Below are positions 26,143-35,166 of a stretch of DNA of 64,000 nucleotides, piece by piece; position 1 is the stretch's first letter, and each line of letters starts with the position of its first letter. The position numbers and the translations under genes are program-made. The notes under the pieces were generated by a model, which did not search any database, was not told the origin of the DNA, and saw only the letters and a program-made list of their open reading frames with translations. Origin of the DNA: Mangrovimonas spongiae (GTDB lineage Bacteria; Bacteroidota; Bacteroidia; Flavobacteriales; Flavobacteriaceae); assembly GCF_003944795.1 (NCBI RefSeq), contig NZ_RWBG01000001.1:62001-126000 (forward strand), given 5' to 3'.

Positions 26143-26574
26143 ATGAATTCGCAATTACCAATACATCAAATTTCTGAACTCATTCCGCAAAAAGCACCAT
26201 TTGTAATGGTGGATAAGCTTGTAGATTTTTCTAAAGAATTTGTTGTAGCCTCATTAAAAATAACACCCGAGAATATCTTTACAAAAAATGGGGTTTTCAC
26301 AGAACCAGGTTTGGTAGAGCACATGGCGCAAACAGTAGCGCTTCATACAGGTTACGACTATTTTTTAAAGGGAGAGGAAGCACCAACAGGTTATATCGGC
26401 TCTATAAAAAAAATAGCCGTTTACAGCCTTCCTAAGCTTAACGAAATCATTACCACAAGAGCAGAGATTTTACACGAATTTATGGGCGTTACCATGGTAA
26501 GAGTTTCTACGTTTAATTCAGAAAATAAAGAAATTGCTTCTGGTGAAATGAAAACTGTTATTGCTAATGAGTAA
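26143..26574 (+). CDS. hotdog-fold FabZ-like protein lacking the usual catalytic His
   Basis: A 143-residue single-hotdog protein. FabZ enzymes carry a catalytic His in LPHRxPFLxxD; here the same place reads IPQKAPFVMVDKL, so the His is missing. The catalytic Glu region (TEPGLVEHMAQTVAL) is kept. The neighbour at 26567 has the His. In FabZ each active site uses His from one subunit and Glu from the other, so a heterodimer of these two products could have one working site. Expected role: dehydration in polyene chain growth, or a structural partner. It starts 2 bp after darB. Confidence 0.82.
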   Translation: MNSQLPIHQISELIPQKAPFVMVDKLVDFSKEFVVASLKITPENIFTKNGVFTEPGLVEHMAQTVALHTGYDYFLKGEEAPTGYIGSIKKIAVYSLPKLNEIITTRAEILHEFMGVTMVRVSTFNSENKEIASGEMKTVIANE

Positions 26575-27022
26575 GTTGTCATCATTAGATATCACCAAGT
26601 TTTTACCTCATCGCGCCCCATTTTTAATGGTAGATAAAGTCCTATCTATAAGCGACGACCATGTATCCACTTCATTTACAATACCTAAAGAAAATATTTT
26701 CAACTATCAAGGCTATTTCAATGAAGCTGGCTTAGTAGAAAATGCGGCGCAAACCTGTTCATCTATAGTAGGAAAAAGTTACTTTGAAGAAAGTGATACG
26801 CAGGGCGAAAAAACCAAACTTATTGGGTTTATTAGTGCCATAAAAAAAGTGCAAATAACCACCTGCCCTAAAGTTGAATCCTCTATTATTACAGAAGCGA
26901 ATTTAATCTCTCGTTTTGATACCGATGCTTACAGTTTATGTACTTTGCAATGTAAGATCTCGCAAGACCATAAAGAATTATTATCTTGTGAGTTGAATTT
27001 AGTTATTCAAGAAATTAAATAA
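26567..27022 (+). CDS. hotdog-fold FabZ-like 3-hydroxyacyl-ACP dehydratase
   Basis: A 151-residue hotdog protein with an intact FLPHRAPFLMVDKV (catalytic His near 14) and NEAGLVENAAQTCSS (Glu region). It overlaps the previous gene by 8 bp, and the ATG at 26567 gives MSKLSSLDITKFLPHR. It is probably the active dehydratase partner of the His-less neighbour, making the trans double bonds of the aryl polyene. A third hotdog protein is encoded at 38840. Confidence 0.86.
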   Translation: MSKLSSLDITKFLPHRAPFLMVDKVLSISDDHVSTSFTIPKENIFNYQGYFNEAGLVENAAQTCSSIVGKSYFEESDTQGEKTKLIGFISAIKKVQITTCPKVESSIITEANLISRFDTDAYSLCTLQCKISQDHKELLSCELNLVIQEIK

Positions 27023-27030
27023 CGCTTAGT

Positions 27031-27441
27031 ATGAAGAAAGATGATGTACCACAAGATAAAGGCAGCTTAGAATCGGCCGATTTTAAAGAACTCTGCTATG
27101 CAGTCGATGAAAACGGCGAATATACCACCGTAAACAGCTCGGGTTGGACTCCAAAAACTATTGCCTTAGATAACGCTATTGAAGATATAAACGAACGTGT
27201 TGAAAATGCCAAAAAACGTGTGTTAAATAACGAAACCAGCCCTGTTGAATATTACATGGAATACCATAAAATGGATTTAGGTATTTTAGCAAGCTACGTT
27301 GGCTTATGGAAATGGCGTGTAAAACGTCATTTTAAGCCTAAGGTATTTTATAAATTATCAGAAAAAAAACTTCAAAAATACGCTGATGTTTTTGATGTTA
27401 CTATTGAACAATTAAAAAACATCACCTTACATGGAAATTGA
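27031..27441 (+). CDS. hypothetical protein of the flexirubin operon
   Basis: A 136-residue soluble protein with no signal peptide. The N-terminal half is acidic (LCYAVDENGEYTTVNSSGW). A helical middle follows (LDNAIEDINERVENAKKRVLNNE), and the C-terminus resembles a small helical domain (LSEKKLQKYADVFDVTIEQLKNI). I do not recognise an enzyme family. Its stop codon lies inside the start of the BtrH-like gene (11-bp overlap), so it is tightly coupled to it and may be an accessory or chaperone for that protein. Confidence 0.75.
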   Translation: MKKDDVPQDKGSLESADFKELCYAVDENGEYTTVNSSGWTPKTIALDNAIEDINERVENAKKRVLNNETSPVEYYMEYHKMDLGILASYVGLWKWRVKRHFKPKVFYKLSEKKLQKYADVFDVTIEQLKNITLHGN

Positions 27442-28429
27442 TTTTACGCACCATCAATCAGCGCATTGCGAAAACGGCGTAGTGTCAAACCTCATGAAAC
27501 ATCATGGTTTTCAGGTTAGCGAACCTATGGTATTTGGTATTGGTTCTGGATTGTTGTTCTGCTATATTCCTTTTTTAATGGTAAATCACGCACCAGCCAT
27601 TACGTATCGTGCTATGCCTGGATTTATCTTTAAACGCTTTGCTAATCGTGTAGGTATAAAAATTAAAAGAGAAAAATTTAAGCAACCAGCCAATGCTAAA
27701 AAACGCTTAGATGAAAACCTTAAAAAAGACAACCCTGTTGGGCTACAAGTAGGCGTTTACAACCTCGTTTACTTTCCAGATGAGTATCGGTTTCATTTTA
27801 ACGCTCATAATTTAGTAGTATACGGAAAAGATCAAGATAACTACTTAATTAGCGATCCAGTAATGGAACATGTAACAACCCTAACCGATAAGCAATTAGA
27901 AAAAGTACGGTTTGCAAAAGGGGCTTTTGCTCCTAAAGGTCACATGTATTACCCTATTTATATTCCTAAAGAAATCACACTAGAAAAAGCCATAATTAAA
28001 GGGATAAAACATACCTGTCGCGATATGTTAGCGCCCATTCCTATTGTGGGAGTAAAAGGCATTAAAATGGTGTCTAAGCTTATAAGAAAATGGCCAAAGA
28101 AAAAAGGTGCTAAAGTGGCCAATCATTACTTGGGACAAATTGTGAGAATGCAAGAAGAAATTGGTACTGGCGGTGGTGGTTTTAGATATATTTTTGCAGC
28201 TTTTTTACAAGAAGCTAGTGGTATTTTAAATAATCCCAAATTAAAAGAGCTTTCTAAAGAGATGACACAAATTGGCGACTTATGGCGCGATTTTGCCCTA
28301 GATGCTTCCAGAATATATAAAAATAGAAGTGGTAAAACAGATGGTTATAATAATATTGCCGACCAATTAGAGCATATTGCAAACAAAGAAGAAGTGTTCT
28401 TTAAAAAACTTAAAAAAGCTATAAAATAG
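27431..28429 (+). CDS. BtrH N-terminal domain acyltransferase-like protein
   Basis: A 332-residue protein with a papain/C39-like fold of the BtrH group. A candidate Cys-His-Asp triad can be read: Cys13 in QSAHCENGVVSNLM, His126 in FHFNAHNLVVYG and Asp142 in LISDPV. The C-terminal half is helical (DUF4872-like). BtrH of butirosin synthesis moves an acyl group from an ACP to an acceptor. By analogy this protein could join the ACP-bound aryl polyene acid to the hydroxyl of the dialkylresorcinol, the ester link of flexirubin. That is inference from the fold and location. Confidence 0.82.
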   Translation: MEIDFTHHQSAHCENGVVSNLMKHHGFQVSEPMVFGIGSGLLFCYIPFLMVNHAPAITYRAMPGFIFKRFANRVGIKIKREKFKQPANAKKRLDENLKKDNPVGLQVGVYNLVYFPDEYRFHFNAHNLVVYGKDQDNYLISDPVMEHVTTLTDKQLEKVRFAKGAFAPKGHMYYPIYIPKEITLEKAIIKGIKHTCRDMLAPIPIVGVKGIKMVSKLIRKWPKKKGAKVANHYLGQIVRMQEEIGTGGGGFRYIFAAFLQEASGILNNPKLKELSKEMTQIGDLWRDFALDASRIYKNRSGKTDGYNNIADQLEHIANKEEVFFKKLKKAIK

Positions 28430-28432
28430 ACT

Positions 28433-29176
28433 ATGATTACCATTGAGCAAGTTTCAAAAAAATATAAAGGAGCCGATATGTTTTCGGTTTCTAATTTAAG
28501 CTTGCAAATACATGACAAAGAAATTTTTGGGCTTTTAGGCCCAAATGGTGCTGGAAAAACAACCCTAATCTCTATTTTATGTTCTTTAATTAAACCTACA
28601 TCGGGTACATTTTCTATAAATAGTCTCACCTATAAGCAACATAAAAATCAATTAAAACAACTCATCGGTATTGTTCCTCAAGAATACGCCTTATACCCTA
28701 CGCTTACTGCTTTTGAAAACTTAAAATACTTTGGAAGCATGTATGGGTTAAAAGGCAAACAACTAGACGAGCAAATTAACAATTCTTTAGAGCATTTAGG
28801 TCTTTTAAAGTTTGCCCATAAAAAAATAGGCACATTTTCTGGTGGCATGAAACGCCGTGTAAATTTAATTGCTAGCATTTTACATAATCCTAAAGTTTTG
28901 TTTTTAGACGAACCTACTGTTGGTGTTGATGTGCAATCGAAAAACGTTATTATTCAATATTTACAAGACCTAAACCAAAAAGGCACCACTATAATTTATA
29001 CGTCACATCATTTAAACGAGGCTGAAAATTTTTGTACACGCGTTGCCATAATAGATCACGGTAAAATTATAACCAAAGGGCAGCCAAATAAATTAATTAC
29101 AGAGTGTGATGGCGCTCATAACCTAGAAGATGTGTTTTTAAGTTTAACAGGGAAAGCCTTACGTGATCATGCATAA
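28433..29176 (+). CDS. ABC transporter ATP-binding protein
   Basis: A 247-residue ABC-2-type ATPase. Walker A is GPNGAGKTT near 37-45, the Q-loop is GIVPQEYALYP, the signature is FSGGMKRRV and Walker B is VLFLDEPTVGVD. The switch His is in YTSHHLNEAE. It forms an exporter with the permease encoded next (8-bp overlap). In this context it likely moves a flexirubin intermediate or the finished pigment across the inner membrane. Confidence 0.95.
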   Translation: MITIEQVSKKYKGADMFSVSNLSLQIHDKEIFGLLGPNGAGKTTLISILCSLIKPTSGTFSINSLTYKQHKNQLKQLIGIVPQEYALYPTLTAFENLKYFGSMYGLKGKQLDEQINNSLEHLGLLKFAHKKIGTFSGGMKRRVNLIASILHNPKVLFLDEPTVGVDVQSKNVIIQYLQDLNQKGTTIIYTSHHLNEAENFCTRVAIIDHGKIITKGQPNKLITECDGAHNLEDVFLSLTGKALRDHA

Positions 29177-30434
29177 ATTATTAGCCTCTACATATAAAGA
29201 GTTTTTATTATTATCAAGAGATATTGGTGGCATCGCTATACTCTTCATTATGCCTTTAGTGCTTATTGTTACCATAACCTTAATTCAAGATAGCACCTTT
29301 AAAACGGTTACCGATGTTACCATTCCTATTTTAGTGGTTGATAATGATAAAGACAATGTTTCAACAACTATTTTAAATGGCTTAAAAGATTCCAATGCAT
29401 TCGAAATTATTACCAAAAGTCATGAAACAGAAGCTAAAGACCTTGTTTTTAAAGGTAAATATCAATTAGCTATTGTTATTCCAGATGGACTTACAACGGG
29501 ATTACAATCTAAAATAGACCAAAATGTTGAAGAGCTTCTTGCAAAGTTTAGTTTAGAAGAAAACACTAAAAAAGAAAACACTGTTATAGAACAAAAAGAA
29601 GTCCGTTTATATTTCGATCCTGCAACGCAGTTATCTTTTAAAAGTTCTGTAAAAAATGGGATTGATAAAATGATTTCAAAAATTGAAACGCAAAGTATTT
29701 ACCAAGCCTTTCAAGAGCAGATATCGGACGATCCTTCAGAAAAAATCTTCGAAACCGACAGTTTTATTACATTTAAAGAAGTTCTACCTGAAAATAAGCA
29801 AGAAGATTATATCCCAAATTCGGTACAACACAATGTTCCTGCATGGACGCTGTTTGCCATCTTCTTTATTATCGTACCACTATCAATAAATATTGTTAAA
29901 GAAAAAAGTCAAGGCACCTTTGTAAGATTACGCACCAATCCTGTATCGTATGCTACAGTTCTTGGTGGCAAAACCATTATTTATCTTATTGTTTGTTTAA
30001 TTCAGTTTATATTAATGCTTTTAGTAGGTGTGTATCTTTTTCCTGCAATAGGATTACCAACTTTAGATGTTTCTGGAAGATTACCATTACTTTTTATAGT
30101 AGCTTTTTTTGCAGGCTTAGCAGCCATTGGCTTAGGATTGTTATTAGGTACTATTGCAAAAACACAAGAGCAGTCGGCACCTTTTGGTGCTACATTAGTT
30201 GTTATATTAGCGGCTATGGGAGGCGTTTGGGTGCCTGTTTTTATTATGCCAAAAATTATGCAAACACTGTCGCATATTTCACCAATGAATTGGGGCTTAA
30301 ACGCCTTTTACGATGTGTTTTTAAGAAATGGAACCTTATTAGATTTACTCCCAGAGATTGCTTTATTACTTTTATTTTTTATTATTACAACAGGAATAGC
30401 CATAATTTACAATGAAAAGAAAAACGCAGTCTAA
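29169..30434 (+). CDS. ABC-2 type transporter permease
   Basis: A 421-residue permease with the ABC-2 layout: one N-terminal transmembrane helix (GGIAILFIMPLVLIVTIT), a large periplasmic domain (about residues 40-215), then five helices in the C-terminal half, including TLFAIFFIIVPLSINIVKEK. The ATG at 29169 (MHKLLASTYKEF) overlaps the ATPase gene, and the GTG at 29163 is less likely. It pairs with the ATPase at 28433. Confidence 0.93.
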   Translation: MHKLLASTYKEFLLLSRDIGGIAILFIMPLVLIVTITLIQDSTFKTVTDVTIPILVVDNDKDNVSTTILNGLKDSNAFEIITKSHETEAKDLVFKGKYQLAIVIPDGLTTGLQSKIDQNVEELLAKFSLEENTKKENTVIEQKEVRLYFDPATQLSFKSSVKNGIDKMISKIETQSIYQAFQEQISDDPSEKIFETDSFITFKEVLPENKQEDYIPNSVQHNVPAWTLFAIFFIIVPLSINIVKEKSQGTFVRLRTNPVSYATVLGGKTIIYLIVCLIQFILMLLVGVYLFPAIGLPTLDVSGRLPLLFIVAFFAGLAAIGLGLLLGTIAKTQEQSAPFGATLVVILAAMGGVWVPVFIMPKIMQTLSHISPMNWGLNAFYDVFLRNGTLLDLLPEIALLLLFFIITTGIAIIYNEKKNAV

Positions 30435-30864
30435 ACATAACGAAATATCGCATTCAAGTAAGGTTAGGATTCGCTTTGTAGAAACCGATCCGCTAGGTAT
30501 TGTGTGGCACGGAAACTATATTCAATATTTTGAAGATGGCCGTGAAGCTTTTGGAAGACATCATGGCATTTCATATTTAGATCAAAAAAAATATGGCTTT
30601 GCAACACCTATAGTTAAATCTAGTACAGACCATAAATTACCACTTCGTTATGGTGATATTGCAACCATAAAAACGATATATGTAGATACACCTGCGGCTA
30701 AAATGGTTTTTAGATACGAGGTTTACAATCAAAATGGCGATTTAGTTTGTACAGGAGAAACGGTACAAGTTTTTGTAGATAATATTGGCGAAGGTGATTT
30801 AGCCTTAACAGCTCCAGAGTTTTTTATCAATTGGAAAAAACAAGTTGGATTACTAAATGAGTAA
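30412..30864 (+). CDS. 4HBT-type acyl thioesterase (YbgC-like)
   Basis: A 150-residue hotdog thioesterase. The signature VETDPLGIVWHGNYIQYFEDGRE contains the catalytic Asp of the 4-hydroxybenzoyl-CoA thioesterase family (DxxGxxxHxxY). It overlaps the permease gene by 23 bp and the next ketosynthase by 8 bp. Aryl polyene clusters carry a thioesterase of this kind, which may release the polyene from ACP or edit stalled chains. Confidence 0.88.
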   Translation: MKRKTQSKHNEISHSSKVRIRFVETDPLGIVWHGNYIQYFEDGREAFGRHHGISYLDQKKYGFATPIVKSSTDHKLPLRYGDIATIKTIYVDTPAAKMVFRYEVYNQNGDLVCTGETVQVFVDNIGEGDLALTAPEFFINWKKQVGLLNE

Positions 30865-32008
30865 GGTATATTTATCATATAACAACATTATCTCATCGTT
30901 AGGTTTTAATAGTAACTCTGTGGTTAATAAAATCCACGAAGGGGGTTCTGGATTAACAAAAATTCATGATACATCTATTTTACCAAACCCGTTTTATTCG
31001 TCGTTAATAAACGCACCCCATTTAGAAGCTGCTTTTAGTAAAATTACCTTAAAAAAAGACTATACCAAACTAGAAAAGATGATGATTACCTCGCTACACG
31101 ATACCATTACCCAATCGGGTATTGAGGTAAATAATGAAAAAGTTGGCCTAATTATATCTACCACAAAAGGAAATATTGATGCCTTAGATACTAACAATCC
31201 ATTTCCTGAAAACAGGAGTTATTTACACGAATTAGCACACACTATAACAGCACATTTTGGTTTTAAAAACAAGGCCATAACTGTTTCTAACGCGTGTGTT
31301 TCTGGTATTTTAGCCATTGCCATTGCTAAACGGTATATTCAACAAAAAATATACGATCATGTGTTTGTTGTAGGAGGCGATTTAGTGACAGAATTTATTT
31401 TATCGGGATTCAACTCGTTTCAAGCATTAAGCGAAGCCCCCTGTAAACCATACGATAAAAACAGAACAGGCATAAATATTGGCGAAATAGCGGCAAGTAC
31501 TTTAATAACAAAAAACAACGCTAAATTAGCCCCAGAAGCTGTTGAAATACTTGGCGAAGGCTCTTGTAATGATGCTAATCATATTTCTGGCCCATCAAGA
31601 ACTGGCGAAGGATTGTATAGAAGCATTCAGTCGGCCATGACGCAAGCAAATGTATCGCACCAAGATATCGATTATATTTCGGCTCACGGTACGGCAACTA
31701 TGTATAATGACGAGATGGAAGCTATAGCCTTTAATCGTCATCATTTAGAAAATGTTCCTGTCAACAGTTTAAAAGGCTATTTTGGACACACTTTAGGAGC
31801 CTCTGGCCTAGTTGAAACTATTATAGGAGCGCATTCTTTATACAATAATACCTTGTATCCTTCATTAGGCTTTGAAGACATTGGTGTTACACAGCCTATT
31901 AATATAATAACAAAAACCACACCACAGCCTTTACATACTTTTTTAAAAACTGCTTCTGGTTTTGGAGGATGTAATACCGCTGTTATATTTAAAAAACATA
32001 TCCACTAA
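30857..32008 (+). CDS. beta-ketoacyl-ACP synthase
   Basis: A 383-residue ketosynthase with a complete active site: Cys in SNACVSGILAIAIAK, His in SAHGTATMYNDE, His in KGYFGHTLGASG, and the C-terminal SGFGGCNTAV. The N-terminus is atypical and short (MSKVYLSYNNIISSLGFNSN). It resembles the stand-alone KS found in aryl polyene clusters in addition to the KS/CLF pair. It could perform the first condensation on the aryl starter, but this is not provable here. Confidence 0.9.
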   Translation: MSKVYLSYNNIISSLGFNSNSVVNKIHEGGSGLTKIHDTSILPNPFYSSLINAPHLEAAFSKITLKKDYTKLEKMMITSLHDTITQSGIEVNNEKVGLIISTTKGNIDALDTNNPFPENRSYLHELAHTITAHFGFKNKAITVSNACVSGILAIAIAKRYIQQKIYDHVFVVGGDLVTEFILSGFNSFQALSEAPCKPYDKNRTGINIGEIAASTLITKNNAKLAPEAVEILGEGSCNDANHISGPSRTGEGLYRSIQSAMTQANVSHQDIDYISAHGTATMYNDEMEAIAFNRHHLENVPVNSLKGYFGHTLGASGLVETIIGAHSLYNNTLYPSLGFEDIGVTQPINIITKTTPQPLHTFLKTASGFGGCNTAVIFKKHIH

Positions 32009-32020
32009 AAATTATTTACC

Positions 32021-33079
32021 ATGCAAAAAACCTCAATTAAAGCCATTGATGCCATACAAGAAGCTCATAAAATTGCATTTGCTCCTTTTGTATTTCAGGC
32101 CGTTGTTTCACTAAGAAAACTTGGGGTTTTTGATAAAATTTTTGAAAAAAGAAAGCAAAAAGGATTGCCTTTGGAAACACTTGCAAAAGAACTCTCTATC
32201 AGCGAATATGGTTTAGGTGTTTTGTTGGAAATAGCTGAAAGCTCTGAGATTGTTCAAAAAAACGATTTAGGTAATTACGAGTTAACAACTACGGGGTATT
32301 TTTTAAATTACAACGAAACAGTAAATGTCAACATTAATTTCACACAAGACGTTTGTTACAAAGGGCTTTTTCATTTAAACGATGCTATTAAAACAGGACA
32401 ACCAGAAGGATTAAAAGAACTAGGCCAATGGAAAACCATTTACGAAGGGTTATCGCAATTACCAGAAAACATTCAAAAATCATGGTTTGAGTTTGATCAC
32501 CATTATTCTGATGACATTTTTGAAGAGGCCTTAAAAATTGTATTCAAGAAAAAACCAAAAACACTATTTGATATTGGTGCCAATACTGGGAAATTCTCTA
32601 TTTTATGTGGAAAAAATAGCGACATTAACATAACCATGATTGACTTACCTGGACAGCTTAACAAAGCCTTAAGCAATGTAAAAAAACAAGGGTTAGAAAA
32701 TCAAATTAAGGGCTATCCAATCGATTGGCTTGAAGATAATAACAGTATCCCAAAAGGGGCAGATATTATATGGTTATGCCAATTTTTAGATTGTTTTTCT
32801 AAAGAAGAGATCCTAAGCATACTATCTACTTGCGTTGAAGCTATGGATGAGAATACCGAACTCATTATTACCGAAACGTATACAGACAGACAACGCTTTG
32901 ATAACGCTAAATTTATCCTAGAAGCCACTTCGTTATACTTTACAGCTTTAGCAAACGGTAACAGTAAAATGTATGCCGCTAGCGATTTAATAGAACTTAT
33001 AGACCAAGCCGGCATGACCATTCATGAAGATATTGCTTTAGGAGAATACCACACCATGCTAGTTTGTAAGAAAAAGTAA
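32021..33079 (+). CDS. SAM-dependent methyltransferase
   Basis: A 352-residue class I methyltransferase. The N-terminal ~110 residues form a winged-helix-like dimerisation region (LGVFDKIFEKRKQKGLPLETLAKELSIS-type sequence) as in plant-like O-methyltransferases. The SAM-binding glycine loop is FDIGANTGKFSI near 184-194, followed by acidic IDLPGQL and DIIWLCQFLDCF. Flexirubins carry methyl groups on the aromatic head, which this enzyme could add (O- or C-methylation). Confidence 0.9.
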   Translation: MQKTSIKAIDAIQEAHKIAFAPFVFQAVVSLRKLGVFDKIFEKRKQKGLPLETLAKELSISEYGLGVLLEIAESSEIVQKNDLGNYELTTTGYFLNYNETVNVNINFTQDVCYKGLFHLNDAIKTGQPEGLKELGQWKTIYEGLSQLPENIQKSWFEFDHHYSDDIFEEALKIVFKKKPKTLFDIGANTGKFSILCGKNSDINITMIDLPGQLNKALSNVKKQGLENQIKGYPIDWLEDNNSIPKGADIIWLCQFLDCFSKEEILSILSTCVEAMDENTELIITETYTDRQRFDNAKFILEATSLYFTALANGNSKMYAASDLIELIDQAGMTIHEDIALGEYHTMLVCKKK

Positions 33080-33080
33080 C

Positions 33081-33698
33081 ATGCACGACAATAAAAGTTA
33101 CATATCGTCATTTTGCAGAATAAAAAACAATCACGTTACCTTGAATGGCGATACTGTTTTTTCTAAAGAAGGAACCTATTCAGAATTTATAAAATCGGCT
33201 TACAAAAACTTAGATATTAAATACCCTAAGTTCTTTAAAATGGACCGTTTAAGTAAATTAGCCTTTATAGCGGCTAACGTTGTACTAAACCATGAAAATG
33301 TAACTCCAGAACAAGAAGAAAACATAGCTATTGTGTTTTCAAATAAAGCCTCTAGTTTAGACTCCGATAGAACACACCAAACCTCTATTCAAAATAAAGA
33401 AAACTACTATCCAAGTCCTGCCGTTTTTGTGTACACATTACCAAACATTTGTATTGGAGAGATAAGTATAAAATATAAGCTTTATTCTGAAAATAGTTTT
33501 TTTATCTTTGACAACTTTAACGCAAAACACCTGCTTACCTATGCCAATAATTTATTGGATACAAAAAAAGCAGACAAAGTGCTTTGTGGCTGGGTAGAAT
33601 ATGATGGGAATAATTACGACGCTTTATTATATTTAGTTGGTAATAAAGGAAAAACAGAACATAATACAACAGAAATAAACACACTATATAACAGTTAA
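33081..33698 (+). CDS. half-length ketosynthase-fold protein without catalytic Cys
   Basis: A 205-residue protein resembling only the N-terminal half of a beta-ketoacyl synthase. IAIVFSNKASSLDSDR matches the strand-plus-loop that precedes the active site, and FVYTLPNICIGEISIKYKLY matches the stretch before the nucleophile. The nucleophile position reads YSENSFFIF with no Cys, and there is no His-containing C-terminal half. It overlaps nothing and starts 1 bp after the methyltransferase stop. As it sits between intact genes and just before an ACP, it looks like a retained non-catalytic subunit rather than a random fragment. Confidence 0.78.
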   Translation: MHDNKSYISSFCRIKNNHVTLNGDTVFSKEGTYSEFIKSAYKNLDIKYPKFFKMDRLSKLAFIAANVVLNHENVTPEQEENIAIVFSNKASSLDSDRTHQTSIQNKENYYPSPAVFVYTLPNICIGEISIKYKLYSENSFFIFDNFNAKHLLTYANNLLDTKKADKVLCGWVEYDGNNYDALLYLVGNKGKTEHNTTEINTLYNS

Positions 33699-33699
33699 T

Positions 33700-33957
33700 A
33701 TGGACGCATTAAAACAAGAATTAAAAGAGAATTTAATCGAGCAATTAAATTTAGAAGACATGTCTCCTGAAGACATTGCAAATGATGATATGCTTTTTGG
33801 TGATGGATTAGGATTAGATTCCATTGATGCCTTGGAGCTTATTGTAATGTTAGACAAAAACTATGGTATAAAATTAACCGACCCTAAAGAAGGGCGTGCT
33901 ATTTTTGAATCTATCAACACCATGGCTGCTTATATTTCAGAGCACAGAACTAAGTAA
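33700..33957 (+). CDS. acyl carrier protein
   Basis: An 85-residue ACP with the phosphopantetheine Ser in GLGLDSIDALELIVML. It starts 1 bp after the half-KS gene and lies 6 bp before the KS of a KS/CLF pair, so it is probably the carrier on which the polyene is built. Confidence 0.93.
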   Translation: MDALKQELKENLIEQLNLEDMSPEDIANDDMLFGDGLGLDSIDALELIVMLDKNYGIKLTDPKEGRAIFESINTMAAYISEHRTK

Positions 33958-33963
33958 TTATAC

Positions 33964-35166
33964 ATGGGTAAAGGCGTTGCCATAACAGGTATGGGCATTA
34001 TTTCGGCCATTGGTAACAATGTGGCTGAAAACTATCAATCACTTATTAATGCCCAAAAAGGAATTTCTAGAGTAAAAAAAATTAACACCAATCATGTTAA
34101 CGATATTATGGTTGGTGAAATTGCTTTTACTAATACCGAAATGGAACAGCAACTGCAGTTACCAAAAACCAATAATTATTCCAGAACAGCATTATTAGGT
34201 GCTTTAGCTGCCAAAGAAGCTTTTAAAAATGCACGCATAAAAGATGTCAATCAATACAAAACAGGACTTATTTCGGCCACAAGCGTTGGTGGTATGGATA
34301 TGACCGAAAAGTATTTTTACGATTATCTTGAAAACCCAGAGACCCAAAAATATATTGAAGGGCATCATGCTGGTGACTCTACACAAAAAATAGCCGAACA
34401 ATTAGGCATAAAAGAAAGTTTAGTCACAACTATAAGTACTGCCTGTTCATCGGCTGCAAATGCCATTATGTTAGGAGCGCGATTAATAAAAGCAGGAAAG
34501 TTAGATCGTGTTGTTGTAGGTGGGTCAGACTGTTTATCAAAATTTACCATTAACGGCTTTAAAACCCTAATGATTTTGTCCGATACTTACAGTACACCTT
34601 TCGATGATAACCGCAAAGGTCTTAACTTAGGCGAGGCAGCAGCCTTTTTAGTATTAGAATCGGATAAGGTTGTTGAAGCTGAGAACAAACCTGTTTTAGC
34701 TTACGTTAAAGGTTACGGCAATGCCAACGATGCGTTTCACCAAACAGCATCGTCAGATCATGGTGATGGCGCAACACTTGCTATGGAACAGGCCTTAAAG
34801 GTAGCTGGATATGCACCTAGCGATATAGATTATATAAACGCTCACGGCACTGCAACAGGCAATAACGATTTATCCGAAGGACGCGCTATTATACGCGTTT
34901 TTGGCAACCATGTTCCCGATTTTAGCTCAACAAAAGCCTATACAGGACACACACTTGCGGCTGCTGGAGCTATTGAAGCAGTTTATTCGGTTTTAGCGTT
35001 ACAAAACAATATTATTTACCCGAATTTGAATTTTAAAACGCAAATGAAGGAATTTAATATAACGCCGCAACTCACTCTAAAAGAGAAAGAATTAAAAACG
35101 GTGCTTTCAAACTCTTTAGGATTTGGCGGAAATTGTTCAACGGTAATTTTTTCAAAAGAACAATAA
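33964..35166 (+). CDS. beta-ketoacyl-ACP synthase (KS of a KS/CLF pair)
   Basis: A 400-residue ketosynthase with Cys in STACSSAANAIMLGA, His in NAHGTATGNND, Lys/His in KAYTGHTLAAAGAIEA and NSLGFGGNCSTV at the C-terminus. The stop TAA is immediately followed by the start of a second KS-fold gene that lacks the Cys. This is the arrangement of the ApeO:ApeC ketosynthase/chain-length-factor heterodimer of aryl polyene type II PKS systems. Likely role: the iterative elongation step. Confidence 0.93.
   Translation: MGKGVAITGMGIISAIGNNVAENYQSLINAQKGISRVKKINTNHVNDIMVGEIAFTNTEMEQQLQLPKTNNYSRTALLGALAAKEAFKNARIKDVNQYKTGLISATSVGGMDMTEKYFYDYLENPETQKYIEGHHAGDSTQKIAEQLGIKESLVTTISTACSSAANAIMLGARLIKAGKLDRVVVGGSDCLSKFTINGFKTLMILSDTYSTPFDDNRKGLNLGEAAAFLVLESDKVVEAENKPVLAYVKGYGNANDAFHQTASSDHGDGATLAMEQALKVAGYAPSDIDYINAHGTATGNNDLSEGRAIIRVFGNHVPDFSSTKAYTGHTLAAAGAIEAVYSVLALQNNIIYPNLNFKTQMKEFNITPQLTLKEKELKTVLSNSLGFGGNCSTVIFSKEQ

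Noticed and set aside
29993-30415. A 140-codon ORF in another frame within the ABC permease gene
   Set aside because: It lies wholly inside a gene with clear ABC-2 features; its translation is rich in Cys, Tyr and Arg and has no domain, a frame-shifted shadow.
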